This document shows, piece after piece, positions 8,152-15,710 of a DNA stretch of 31,036 nt. The notes beneath the pieces were generated by a model. That model had not been told where the DNA came from, ran no database searches, and saw only the letters and a list, made by a program, of their open reading frames with translations. Origin of the DNA: Candidatus Saccharibacteria bacterium UBA4727 (GTDB taxonomy: Bacteria > Patescibacteriota > Saccharimonadia > Saccharimonadales > Saccharimonadaceae); contig DHJF01000026.1 of NCBI GenBank assembly GCA_002404195.1, forward strand, positions 2,472-33,507, given 5' to 3'. Each line of letters opens with the position of its first letter. Position 1 is the stretch's first letter. Both the position numbers and the translations under genes were made by a program.

Positions 8152-8745
8152 ATGAGAAAAATAATTGTTCTATCATTTATTACATTGGACGGAGTAATGC
8201 AAGCACCTGGTGGGCCCGAGGAAGACATATCGGGCGGTTTCAAATACGGCGGTTGGACTGCGCCGTATTTTGACGAAACTGCGGGTGGGGTCATGGTAAA
8301 ACAAATGAAATCTGCAGATCTTCTATTAGGTAGAAAAACATTTGATATTTTTGCAAATTACTGGCCCGAACATGCAGACAATTGGCCGGGTATCAATGAC
8401 GTCACGAAATACGTCATGAGCAGGACCATGAAAAAGTCAGATTGGAAAAACACAGTTTTCCTCGAAAGTGTGGCGGATATCGAAAAGCTCAAAAATTCTG
8501 AAGGTTCTGACATCCAAGTTCATGGCAGTGGTGAGCTTATTCAGCTATTACTTAAAAATGATCTAGTGGACGAATTATGGCTAAAGATATTTCCTATCAC
8601 GCTCGGCGAAGGAAAAAAGCTATTTGCGAGCGGCACGATTTCGGCGGCGTTTACGTTGACAGAAAGCACCGTAACACCGAGTGGTGTGATCTTTGCAAAT
8701 TATAAGCGAGCCGGTGAGGTGAAGACAGGCACGGTAGGGGAGTAG
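8152..8745 (+). CDS. Dihydrofolate reductase / RibD C-terminal domain family protein
   Basis: This 197-aa protein is of the RibD_C / bacterial DHFR-like fold (YyaP/YwjB group). It opens with a strand then S-F-I-T-L-D-G-V-M-Q-A-P-G-G-P, has the nucleotide-binding-region motif L-L-L-G-R-K-T-F-D-I-F, and later I-Q-V-H-G-S-G-E-L-I-Q-L-L-L and L-K-I-F-P-I-T-L-G-E-G-K-K-L-F. Relatives are NAD(P)H-dependent oxidoreductases of poorly known substrate; a true folate reductase role is not supported. Unlike many genes here it has a Shine-Dalgarno sequence (GGAGG about 13 nt upstream of the ATG). It opens the accessory stretch in which most following genes are damaged. Confidence 0.85.
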   Translation: MRKIIVLSFITLDGVMQAPGGPEEDISGGFKYGGWTAPYFDETAGGVMVKQMKSADLLLGRKTFDIFANYWPEHADNWPGINDVTKYVMSRTMKKSDWKNTVFLESVADIEKLKNSEGSDIQVHGSGELIQLLLKNDLVDELWLKIFPITLGEGKKLFASGTISAAFTLTESTVTPSGVIFANYKRAGEVKTGTVGE

Positions 8746-8762
8746 CGCGTTATTATAGAAAT

Positions 8763-9302
8763 ATGGGCAATGAGACACATCAAGAAGTCTACTTTATCGG
8801 TATTCGTTTATCACCGGAGCTGGAGCGGCAGATTTCGCAAGTGCAACGGAAGTTGTATGGACTGGATAAGGTGATGCAACGGCCATTGGTGTCGCATATC
8901 ACACTACTAAATCCGCCGAGTCTCACGGGCATTATGCCGAACGAGTTGTTACCGCGGGTGCGCGAAGTGGCCGCGCGGTAACTCCCATTGACGATTGCAC
9001 TGCAAAGTATTGAGTTCTTCGGCAACAACATTTGCTACGTCGCGGCGCAATCACACCAGCTTGATTCACTGCAGGCTAAACTAGTGGCAGTACTACCGCC
9101 AGAGGCTCAGGCGCTGCATTACAAACACCCGTATCGTCCGCATATCACGCTGGCGCAAATCTATGAACCAAAGTTGCTAAATAAGGAAAAGGTGCGTGAG
9201 ACTGTTGATGGTCAGTTGATGTTGCCGCAGCAGTTTCATGTAGAGTCGGTAGCGTACTTTCGGCGTATTTTACCGCGGGAGTACAGGGCTGAGAATATAT
9301 AA
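8763..9302 (+). pseudogene. 2'-5' RNA ligase family protein interrupted by an in-frame TAA
   Basis: The reading frame encodes a 2H phosphoesterase / 2'-5' RNA ligase (LigT-like) with both H-x-T-x signatures: S-H-I-T-L-L in the first half and P-H-I-T-L-A in the second. Members act on cyclic phosphate or 2'-5' linked RNA ends. A single TAA at 8979-8981 splits the frame without any frameshift, leaving one His motif on each side, so neither piece could form the active site alone. The upstream region has TATTAT 6 nt before the ATG, the leaderless arrangement. It is either a real nonsense mutation, a sequencing error, or readthrough; similar TAA interruptions occur at 11017 and 22000. Confidence 0.8.
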
Positions 9303-9355
9303 CCCCTTGGCTGGGAATTAAAAATCTTCACCAGGAGTTTTATCGTACTGCGCGG

Positions 9356-9823
9356 TTATGTTTGCAGCCAATGCTTACGTGCTTCATAGCCAACGATAGC
9401 GATGGTATAGAAGATAATGTCAGCGCTGAATTTACCTATCAAAAAGCCGAGTGGATACGGATGAATGTAGACTGGTGCAATATACATGGCGAAGGGTCGA
9501 ATAATAAAATTATCGATAATTTCAGCTGGTAGAAATTCTACGATCAAATTTGTAGTAGCGGCGGCAATGGTGAGTGATAAGCGCTTCCACAATGCGTGCT
9601 CACTGTATCGTTTGTGATTACGAAACAGTTCGAGTGTAATGAAGTAGCCAAAGAATCCAATACCTTCGCCGACCCATCCCGACGCGGATGCCGCAATATA
9701 AGAGCCGGTATAGGTATATACAATCCAGGCGCCAAGAAGAGCGGTCGTTGTGCCGATAATTTCGGCAGGGATGTAGCGTCCTAGCCATTCCTTTCGTGTA
9801 CTCTGAAGGTTTTGCTCGTTCAT
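9356..9823 (-). CDS. Multi-pass membrane protein, unknown
   Basis: This 155-aa hydrophobic protein has about four membrane segments and a short basic N-terminal part. Conserved-looking features include two P-A-E-I-I motifs (near residues 19-23 and 99-103), suggesting an internal duplication of two helices each. I do not recognise the family. TATACT (complement of 9832-9837) is 8 nt before the ATG, so it is probably leaderless. It is divergent from the MerR gene, and a near-perfect palindrome lies in the 62-bp gap, so MerR may control it. Confidence 0.7.
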   Translation of the reverse strand: MNEQNLQSTRKEWLGRYIPAEIIGTTTALLGAWIVYTYTGSYIAASASGWVGEGIGFFGYFITLELFRNHKRYSEHALWKRLSLTIAAATTNLIVEFLPAEIIDNFIIRPFAMYIAPVYIHPYPLGFLIGKFSADIIFYTIAIVGYEARKHWLQT

Positions 9824-9852
9824 ATGACATAAGTATACAATATAGACATTTG

Positions 9853-9870
9853 ACTTAAAGTACTTTAGGT
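9853..9870. promoter_or_regulatory. 18-bp near-perfect palindrome, probable MerR operator
   Basis: ACTTAAAGTACTTTAGGT is an inverted repeat with one mismatched pair and the perfect core AAAGTACTTT. It overlaps TTGACT (9850-9855), a candidate -35 for merR with CACACT (9874-9879) 18 bp away, and also covers the -35 region of the divergent gene. A dyad inside an extended spacer is the classical MerR arrangement. Confidence 0.6.
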
Positions 9871-9885
9871 CTCCACACTAGATAT

Positions 9886-10350
9886 ATGAGCAAGCAAGTT
9901 AAAGATAAGCAGGTTTACACTATCATGGAAGCTGCCAAACTCAGCGGTCTACCGGAGAGTACGTTGCGCTACTACGAAACTATCGGTCTTATTGATCCGA
10001 TTCGTCGCGGAGCAACAAGTAAGCAGCGCGAGTATAACGACGACGACATTAATTTAGTTATCGCAGTTGCGTGCTTAACTGCGACCGGCATGTCGATTGA
10101 AAGCATGAAAGCATATTTGGGTAATCGATTACTTGGTGAACGCGCGGCCGCAGAGCAAATAGGGTTACTTGATAAGCAGCGAACACGGCTACTCGAGGAA
10201 GCGCATTTTATACACCTTCGCCAGCGCTATGTCGATGTCAAAATCGACTACTGGAAAGCGGTGGAAGCTGGCGATGAGTCGAAAGTTGCCGTTATAAAGA
10301 AGCTCGCGGATAGCATTGCCGCAGAGTTAAAGCTCCCACGAGATAAATAG
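9886..10350 (+). CDS. MerR-family transcriptional regulator
   Basis: This 154-aa protein has an N-terminal winged helix-turn-helix of the MerR type: Y-T-I-M-E-A-A-K-L-S-G-L-P-E-S-T-L-R-Y-Y-E (about residues 11-31), then I-G-L-I-D-P and R-E-Y, followed by a T-G-M-S-I-E-S-M-K-A-Y segment and a long dimerisation helix. There is no C-terminal cysteine set for metal binding and no ligand domain, so it resembles the stress/aldehyde-type regulators that sit beside zinc alcohol dehydrogenases. The next genes are exactly such a dehydrogenase and a cupin, both now damaged. The candidate promoter leaves only 6 nt before the ATG. Confidence 0.9.
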   Translation: MSKQVKDKQVYTIMEAAKLSGLPESTLRYYETIGLIDPIRRGATSKQREYNDDDINLVIAVACLTATGMSIESMKAYLGNRLLGERAAAEQIGLLDKQRTRLLEEAHFIHLRQRYVDVKIDYWKAVEAGDESKVAVIKKLADSIAAELKLPRDK

Positions 10351-10420
10351 GAACATTTAATAATTATCACGAAGCCTCGAAGCACAGGTTTGGTTGGTGG
10401 TGTCAAAAATTAGGAGACAT

Positions 10421-10801
10421 ATGAAAGCAGCAATATTTAAATCAAAGAATGTGATAACCATCGAAGAGATAGACAAACCAACAATCAAAGAGCAAGGCGA
10501 TGCCATCGTACGTGTTGTCCCTGCCTGTGTCTGCGGTTCCGATCTTTGGTATTATCGTGGTATTTCTGAGCATAATGAAGGTACGATCGGTCACAAGTTT
10601 ATTGGTGTCGTTGAAGAAGTCGGCCCTGCACCCGTAAAGGCGTACATGGATATCCTACTGCCGGCAGTACTAGAAGGTCGCATTAATCCAGGTAAGGTTT
10701 TTGACATGGCCACCGACCTCGACCACATCCAAGAGGCTTATGAGGCGGTGGATGAGCGCCGTGCGATTAAAGCACTGCTAAAAGTAAGCGAACTACAGTA
10801 A
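10421..10801 (+). pseudogene. Zinc-dependent alcohol dehydrogenase with a large internal deletion
   Basis: The 126-aa frame joins the N-terminus of a medium-chain Zn alcohol dehydrogenase (C-V-C-G-S-D near residues 36-41, G-H-K-F-I-G-V-V near 57-64) directly to its C-terminus (I-L-L-P-A-V-L-E-G-R-I-N-P-G-K-V-F-D onward). Such enzymes are about 340 aa long, so about 200 residues, including most of the catalytic domain and the whole NAD(P)-binding Rossmann fold, are missing. The join keeps the frame. The zinc-ligand motif G-H-E is G-H-K here. An AGGAGA Shine-Dalgarno sequence precedes ATG 10421. It cannot be an active dehydrogenase. It follows merR and precedes a cupin, a common cassette in other bacteria. 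Confidence 0.85.
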
Positions 10802-10815
10802 TAAAGGAGGATGAC

Positions 10816-11193
10816 ATGAAAAACGAGACAAAGAATACAATCAAAGGCCCGGCAGAATGGTTTACTGGAGATGTCTATTTTAACGAAATTGCGCGCGGCG
10901 AGGCTCCCTCTCGAGTGAGAGTAAACCTCGTACGATTCACGCCTGGCGCGCGCACTGCATGGCACAAACATTCGCTTGGTCAGACGCTGCATGTTACCGA
11001 TGGTATTGGGCTCATCTAAGAAACAGGCGGCGAAGTGACAGTGCTCAAGCCAGGAGATTCTTTCCATAGTAACCCTGGTGTCTGGCATTGGCACGGTGCA
11101 ACCAAGGATAACTTTATGTGCCATCTTGCGATTTGGGAAGATGATGATGCGACGCGGGGCGACCTCGTGACCGACGAAGAGTATGCTGCTTAA
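10816..11193 (+). pseudogene. Cupin-domain protein interrupted by an in-frame TAA
   Basis: The whole frame encodes a small cupin of about 125 aa, related to those next to alcohol dehydrogenases and carboxymuconolactone decarboxylases. The first half has the metal-binding motif W-H-K-H-S-L-G-Q-T-L and H-V-T-D-G-I-G-L-I; the second has L-K-P-G-D-S-F-H-S-N-P-G-V-W-H-W-H-G-A. A TAA at 11017-11019 separates them in the same frame. In relatives Gln usually follows the G-I-G-L-V/I strand, so a CAA to TAA change is the simplest origin. AGGAGG precedes the ATG. Each half keeps only part of the metal site. Confidence 0.85.
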
Positions 11194-11483
11194 AAAAGAC
11201 CACGCGATATGCCTTTGTTGATGTTTTTTGCTTTGTCATTCGCCTTCTTGGCTTCGTCGGATTGGCGGTATTGTTCATCGGTGAGTTGCCGCTGTAAGTC
11301 ATCTAAGCGCTGTGCCATGCGAGTTGCAGTTTCACGGTGGCGTTTCGCCTGTTGTTGCCAGGACTCTATGAGTTGAGTGCTGTTTTGTTGCTCTTTGGTA
11401 ATCTGCTCGTCTAAGAGTTTTGCACTTTGTCGTTCGCCTTTGATCTGACTTATGAGATTATTGATGTCGTCTTGCGTTGCCAT
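11190..11483 (-). CDS. Small coiled-coil protein
   Basis: This 97-aa, highly charged protein is rich in Gln, Lys, Glu and Asp over nearly its whole length, with heptad-like spacing, so a long coiled coil is likely. It has no signal peptide or membrane segment. The ribosome binding site is strong: AAGGAGGT a few bases before ATG. Its 3' end overlaps the last bases of the broken cupin gene on the other strand (11190-11193). Function unknown. Confidence 0.65.
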   Translation of the reverse strand: MATQDDINNLISQIKGERQSAKLLDEQITKEQQNSTQLIESWQQQAKRHRETATRMAQRLDDLQRQLTDEQYRQSDEAKKANDKAKNINKGISRGLF

Positions 11484-11562
11484 ACATACCTCCTTATATA
11501 TCTATTATACGCCTTATATACGCATATTGACGACGCCCGGGCTTTGCTATACTTGTATTACT

Positions 11563-12019
11563 ATGCAATTTGGTACTCTTCATTTTACTAAAACCAGCGA
11601 CGAACTTGATTTAGTAGCACCATTAACAAAAGTAGCTATTCAGCAGATTGATTCACTGGAATTATATATTGCTCAAATCGATGACAAACTATCTGATACG
11701 GCGGCGTTTTGCAAGGCGTATCAAATCGGCCAAAATAGATATTAACGGCGCGGTACGTAGATATCTTGGTGCCAAAAAAGTTTCCTTCGCACCGATGGAC
11801 ATGGCAACACGGCTTACCGCTATGGAATATGGCGGCATTACGCCAATTGGCCTGCCGGCAGACTGGCCGATTTTGGTTGATAGCGCTGTCGTGAAAGCCG
11901 ATAAATTAATTATTGGCAGTGGCTTACGGGATTCAAAGTTACTCATTTCAGGGAGGTTACTTACTAGGCTGCCAAAAGTAACTGTCATGGATCTTATTAA
12001 GTCTCAGTCACCGTTATAG
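11563..12019 (+). pseudogene. YbaK/EbsC-type aminoacyl-tRNA deacylase, deleted and frameshifted
   Basis: The N-terminal part (frame from ATG 11563) has L-D-L-V-A-P and D-T-A-A-F-C-K-A-Y; the C-terminal part lies in the +1 frame from about 11720 to 12019, with N-G-A-V-R-R-Y-L-G-A-K-K-V-S-F-A, G-G-I-T-P-I-G-L-P, P-I-L-V-D and G-S-G-L-R-D-S-K-L-L. Together they make a YbaK-domain protein (trans-editing of mischarged tRNA) of the roughly 180-aa actinobacterial type. The strand that normally lies between, about 30 residues with A-N-C-V-V-V and A-A-C-L-V, is absent. One deletion not divisible by three near 11715-11745 explains both facts. TATACT is 9 nt before the ATG. The end overlaps the convergent gene by 23 bp. 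Confidence 0.75.
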
Positions 12020-12770
12020 GATTTTCGCGCTTTACTTCACGCGGGTTGAAGGTACTGAAGGTGACAGATATAAAGATCAAAATAGCAAGAATAACGCTGA
12101 CGGTACTATCGCCAAAGCCGAGGCCACCAATATGTTGTGATTTACCGAGCCAATCGGCAATCGAAGCACCGAGTGGACGAGTAAGAATGTAGGCTAACCA
12201 AAAAGCGAAGATACTATTAATATGCAATTTCCAGTGGACGAGCGCGATGGCGACAATCAAGATGGCAAATAATACGATTGACATAAAGTAGCCCAAATGA
12301 AGGCTATAGGCGGTCATATCACCAGCCGCAGTACCAAGTGCAAACGTCGCCATCACGGCCGCCCAATAAAAAGTTTCGCGGCGGCGTGAGGCTATACTAT
12401 GGATTGAAAGCGTCTTTTCACTGACATACCAGGCCGCAAAAACGAATACTAGCGTACTAACAAAACCGATAGTGAGGCTAACGTAGGATATACCTAATTG
12501 AATATGGAGCGCATCTGCGGCCATTGTACCAAAGATGGCAACCATCACCACACATAACCAGTATATCCAGGGCACGTAGCGCCGCACCGAAAACTGCAAG
12601 ATAAGTGCGCCTAATAAGCCTATACTACCAAGCGCAACTGCAATATATGGATTGATGACTTGTACTAAAAAATCTGAAGTTGACTCGCCCATAGCGGTCG
12701 TGAGGAGTTTAATGAGCCAAAAAACGGCCGTGATTTCTGGAACTTTACGGAGGGCTTTTTGTAATGTCAT
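11997..12770 (-). CDS. COG4705-like multi-pass membrane protein
   Basis: This 257-aa membrane protein with about eight hydrophobic segments is built from repeats marked by E-I-T-A-V-F-W-L-I-K-L-L-T-T-A-M-G-E near residue 15 and R-E-T-F-Y-W-A-A-V-M-A-T-F-A-L-G-T-A-A-G-D near residue 130. This pattern is that of COG4705, an uncharacterised family of predicted membrane-anchored proteins. TATAAT (complement of 12779-12784) lies 8 nt before ATG, so the mRNA is probably leaderless. The gene follows the flavin electron-transfer operon in the same direction, but it has its own promoter and lies 145 bp away, so a functional link is only a guess. Confidence 0.8.
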   Translation of the reverse strand: MTLQKALRKVPEITAVFWLIKLLTTAMGESTSDFLVQVINPYIAVALGSIGLLGALILQFSVRRYVPWIYWLCVVMVAIFGTMAADALHIQLGISYVSLTIGFVSTLVFVFAAWYVSEKTLSIHSIASRRRETFYWAAVMATFALGTAAGDMTAYSLHLGYFMSIVLFAILIVAIALVHWKLHINSIFAFWLAYILTRPLGASIADWLGKSQHIGGLGFGDSTVSVILAILIFISVTFSTFNPREVKRENPITVTET

Positions 12771-12915
12771 GTTATTCCATTATAGAAGAGGTGTCCCGTA
12801 CTTGCTAGTGGATATCATGCGTGCAGCATATGGCGACCCGCTACTTTGCCGGATGCTGAGAGTGCGCCGTGGCCAAGCCGGATATGTGGCATGTATCGGT
12901 CGGTAGTGGATACTA

Positions 12916-14424
12916 TTAATAACCAGGGAAAAAGTCGGTTTTAATTTGATGATGTTTGACCCCGAGCGAGATAAGGTGTTGCTTTAGTGTTGTTACCATG
13001 GCATGTGGTCCGGAGATATAAAAGAGGCGCTCCTGGTAATCAGGAACGGTTGTCGTAATCAGCGACGGTGTGATTGCGCCTACGATAGTATGAGCTGGCA
13101 ATTGATCGGTCTGTTCGCTAAGGACATAAGTCGTCGCGGCACCGATAGACTGTCTAGCTTGTTCAAAGACGTCAGTATAAGCAAGGTTGCTGACCGTTCG
13201 CTCTGCGTAAAGGAGTGTAACTGAACGTGAATCGTTCACGTCTGTCAGATATTTCATCATACTGCGAAACGGTGTAATACCAATACCACCGGCAATAAAG
13301 GCAATTTTTTGCGAGGCATCACGGGGCAGCGTGAAGTCACCACCAAGTTGTCCGGCCGAAAAAGGGGTAGCTTCGGTCATGTCGGCAAAGGCTTGTTTGA
13401 AGGTACTGCCATCAGCCGCGAACTTCATGCCAATTCGCAGTGTTTTCTCTGTTGGCGATGAGGCGAGGCTAAAGTAACGGCGGCTCCCACGTGCGTCGGG
13501 CTTGGCGTGTGGCAATGTAAACTCAAGATATTGGCCTGGGAGATAGGCAAGCGCGCGATCGGGCTGAAAGATAAAATCTGTCACTGTTCCCCAGCGGATG
13601 GTGCTTTTCAGACGAAGCAACAGCGCGGCTTTGGCACTGACGATATAGGAGAATGTATTGCCAACTACCAGTGTTAGTTCAGGGGTTGAGAATAACCCGA
13701 GAATATGGAGCTGTGGTGGAAAAAGCGCACCAGTCAGTACGGCATACCAACGTTGTTTTGATAGATTTGTCGGTGAGGTACGTGGCTCGGTCAGCATAAC
13801 AAAACCAAGAAAGAGTGCCGAGGAATGTAGGAAGGTTGTTTGGAGAGTAGATAGGCTGTTAGTGTGATTGATGAAGGTGAACACAACGGTCGCTACCGCA
13901 ACGGTCAAAAAGTACACGAGTACCATTTGCATGCGCTGTATTTTACGTGCTAAAAGCAGTCCGCCAATTAGTACGAATGGTGCCAGCTGTGCGCTGCCAA
14001 TCCACCAGCTGGCTGAATCGCCCGCGCCAAGTGACGTCAGGACGATCGCAATGGCGGCCGGATTAAAGATATGCTTGCCGTGAATCGTTAAAAGGTATTT
14101 TGATGCAATGGCGAGGCCGCCAGCCGCACTCAGAAAAACGATGTTCTGGCCGCTGGCGAGTGGAGTGATGATCAGCGCCAGAATTAAACCGGTAATCAGC
14201 GACGACTCGGGGTTAGCTGGCACACGCAGCACGTAGGCAAAGAGTCGGTTCACTATCCAACAGACAAACGTCACATACGCGGCCGATAGCGCAATGGCGA
14301 TAGGGCTATACGATAGAATACCTACCGCTCCAAAGAGCATTGCGATGCCAACCAAGGTAAGCAAAAAATACAGTAGCAGCCGGTACATTGTTATTTTATC
14401 GAGCAGTCTATCAATATAGTTCAT
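12916..14424 (-). CDS. NqrB/RnfD-like membrane domain fused to FAD/NAD(P) oxidoreductase
   Basis: This is a 502-aa fusion. Residues 1-270 form an NqrB/RnfD-like membrane domain with many helices and the landmarks H-I-F-N-P-A-A (118-124) and T-E-P-R-T-S-P (212-218). Residues 280-502 form a ferredoxin-NADP reductase-type module with the FAD motif R-R-Y-F-S-L (315-320) and the pyridine-nucleotide motif A-G-G-I-G-I-T-P-F-R-S-M (378-389). It should take electrons from NAD(P)H in the cytoplasm and carry them across the membrane. The membrane part has no D-x-x-[ST]-G-A-T site itself, so the covalent FMN is on the partner protein. ATG overlaps the apbE stop (ATGA), making it the third gene of a coupled operon. 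Confidence 0.85.
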   Translation of the reverse strand: MNYIDRLLDKITMYRLLLYFLLTLVGIAMLFGAVGILSYSPIAIALSAAYVTFVCWIVNRLFAYVLRVPANPESSLITGLILALIITPLASGQNIVFLSAAGGLAIASKYLLTIHGKHIFNPAAIAIVLTSLGAGDSASWWIGSAQLAPFVLIGGLLLARKIQRMQMVLVYFLTVAVATVVFTFINHTNSLSTLQTTFLHSSALFLGFVMLTEPRTSPTNLSKQRWYAVLTGALFPPQLHILGLFSTPELTLVVGNTFSYIVSAKAALLLRLKSTIRWGTVTDFIFQPDRALAYLPGQYLEFTLPHAKPDARGSRRYFSLASSPTEKTLRIGMKFAADGSTFKQAFADMTEATPFSAGQLGGDFTLPRDASQKIAFIAGGIGITPFRSMMKYLTDVNDSRSVTLLYAERTVSNLAYTDVFEQARQSIGAATTYVLSEQTDQLPAHTIVGAITPSLITTTVPDYQERLFYISGPHAMVTTLKQHLISLGVKHHQIKTDFFPGY

Positions 14425-15155
14425 ATTACGTACCTTTCAAACCCAGACGTGAGGGTGGCTTGGTTATCATTATCGATCATGTAGGCTTCAAAGCCGGGAA
14501 GTGACTCAATGAAGTTGACACCTTGTTTCCCCATGGCGAAAGCCGCGGTCGCAAAACGGTCGGCTTCATACACATTTGGTCCGATAACAGTGAGTGACGC
14601 AATCTCATGTGCCGTCTGGCCGGTCAGCGGGTTGTAGATATGGTCGCCGCGAATAGCCGTTCCTGATGTGGCAACTCCTTCGGTCGTCACGCCGATAATT
14701 TTAATGACTTCATTACGATTAAACGGATTGCGAATGCCGATACGCCACGCCTCATGGTCGTGGTTCAGACCAGCAACTTGAATGTCGCCGCCTGCATCGA
14801 TAAAGAAGTTTGCGCGACCACGTTTTCGCAAAAGCTGCGCCGCGTTATTAATCGCCCAACCTTTAACAATACCGGACGGGTCGAAATGTTTATGCGAATA
14901 CACATCGAAATAACCGTTAGTTTTCTGTTTGGTTTGTTCAGCTAGGCGCATAATTGTCACCATGTCTTCTGACCAGTCTGGTCGTTCTAGGCTTTGGTTG
15001 ACTCGCGCGACTTCACTGGTCGTTTTATAGGGGCTGAATTGCTCATCGATGGCGCTAAAATAATCAAAAACGGCGTCGAAGTCGGGCGTTGTTATTGCTG
15101 GATCTTCAATCGCAATGACAATCGGCATGCCCATTAAAAGTCGTGTTTGTTTCAT
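14421..15155 (-). CDS. apbE: FAD:protein FMN transferase (ApbE)
   Basis: It attaches FMN from FAD to a Thr of target proteins. The 244-aa product has the family motifs M-G-M-P near the start, D-P-S-G-I-V-K-G-W-A (92-101), A-G-G-D-I (121-125), A-T-S-G-T (162-166), H-I-Y-N-P-L-T-G-Q (172-180) and A-D-R-F-A-T-A-A-F (198-206). It is shorter than typical ApbE (about 300-350 aa) and has neither lipobox nor signal peptide, which is odd if its target is modified outside the cytoplasm. Start and stop codons overlap those of both neighbours (TAATG and ATGA), so it is made together with its likely substrate and with the electron-feeding membrane protein. Confidence 0.93.
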   Translation of the reverse strand: MKQTRLLMGMPIVIAIEDPAITTPDFDAVFDYFSAIDEQFSPYKTTSEVARVNQSLERPDWSEDMVTIMRLAEQTKQKTNGYFDVYSHKHFDPSGIVKGWAINNAAQLLRKRGRANFFIDAGGDIQVAGLNHDHEAWRIGIRNPFNRNEVIKIIGVTTEGVATSGTAIRGDHIYNPLTGQTAHEIASLTVIGPNVYEADRFATAAFAMGKQGVNFIESLPGFEAYMIDNDNQATLTSGFERYVI

Positions 15156-15601
15156 TAATTTTGTGCATTTGTTAAAGCGGATGAAAGAGACTGGACGAAT
15201 GCCAGACTGGTATCGGTTGCGCCGCTGACTGTGTCGACGTGGGCACTCTGCGCCTGAATTGCTTCTTGTTTGAGCGACGGCATCGCCTGAGAATTAATTT
15301 CAACAGAATTACGACGGTCGTTCGGATATTGCAAGAATTGGACGTCGGTTAATTTGCCACCAGAAATAACAGCTTGCACCTGAATATAGCCGTAGTAGGC
15401 ATCAGCGGCAGTGCCGGTGTATTGGCCATCTTTATAGGTAGCCGTCGCTGACGTTGTAGTGGTCGACGACATCTGCTGTGAGGTTGACGGTGCGCTGGTT
15501 GCTTTCGGTGTAACTACCGCCGATGAGCCATCATTACGCTGGTGAAAGCTATAAATGATAAAGGTAATAGCGACAAAAATGCCTATAATCAATTTCTTCA
15601 T
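15155..15601 (-). CDS. Membrane-anchored FMN-binding protein, flavinylation target
   Basis: This 148-aa protein has an N-terminal membrane anchor (residues 3-18), a Ser/Thr-rich linker (24-54), and an FMN_bind domain (56-148) related to NqrC/RnfG: Y-K-D-G-Q-Y-T-G, then V-Q-A-V-I-S-G-G-K-L-T-D-V, and D-T-V-S-G-A-T-D-T-S at 123-132. D123-x-x-S-G-A-T129 fits the ApbE recognition motif, so T129 is the expected FMN site. The domain should face outside and receive electrons from the NqrB-like fusion. I took ATG 15601 rather than 15727: TATAAT (complement of 15608-15613) lies 6 nt upstream, and the hydrophobic anchor starts there. First gene of the operon. Confidence 0.9.
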   Translation of the reverse strand: MKKLIIGIFVAITFIIYSFHQRNDGSSAVVTPKATSAPSTSQQMSSTTTTSATATYKDGQYTGTAADAYYGYIQVQAVISGGKLTDVQFLQYPNDRRNSVEINSQAMPSLKQEAIQAQSAHVDTVSGATDTSLAFVQSLSSALTNAQN

Positions 15602-15710
15602 GAGGTTATTATAATAGAGTAGCATGAGAATTATCTGAGCCGACGGTCTCATAGCTTCTTTCGTATGCTTGTTTGCGAAGTGTCCCTCATCAGTTATGAT
15701 AGATATAGTT
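15602..15710. promoter_or_regulatory. Divergent promoters for the flavin operon and the Mur ligase
   Basis: Reverse strand: TATAAT (complement of 15608-15613), 6 nt before ATG 15601. Plus strand: TTGCGA (15673-15678), 16 bp, TATGAT (15695-15700), 10 nt before ATG 15711. Both imply leaderless or nearly leaderless mRNAs. Confidence 0.7.

Noticed and set aside
12781..12909. Short plus-strand frame between the two membrane-protein genes
   Set aside because: It has only about 30 codons after the nearest ATG, no start signals and no recognisable motif.
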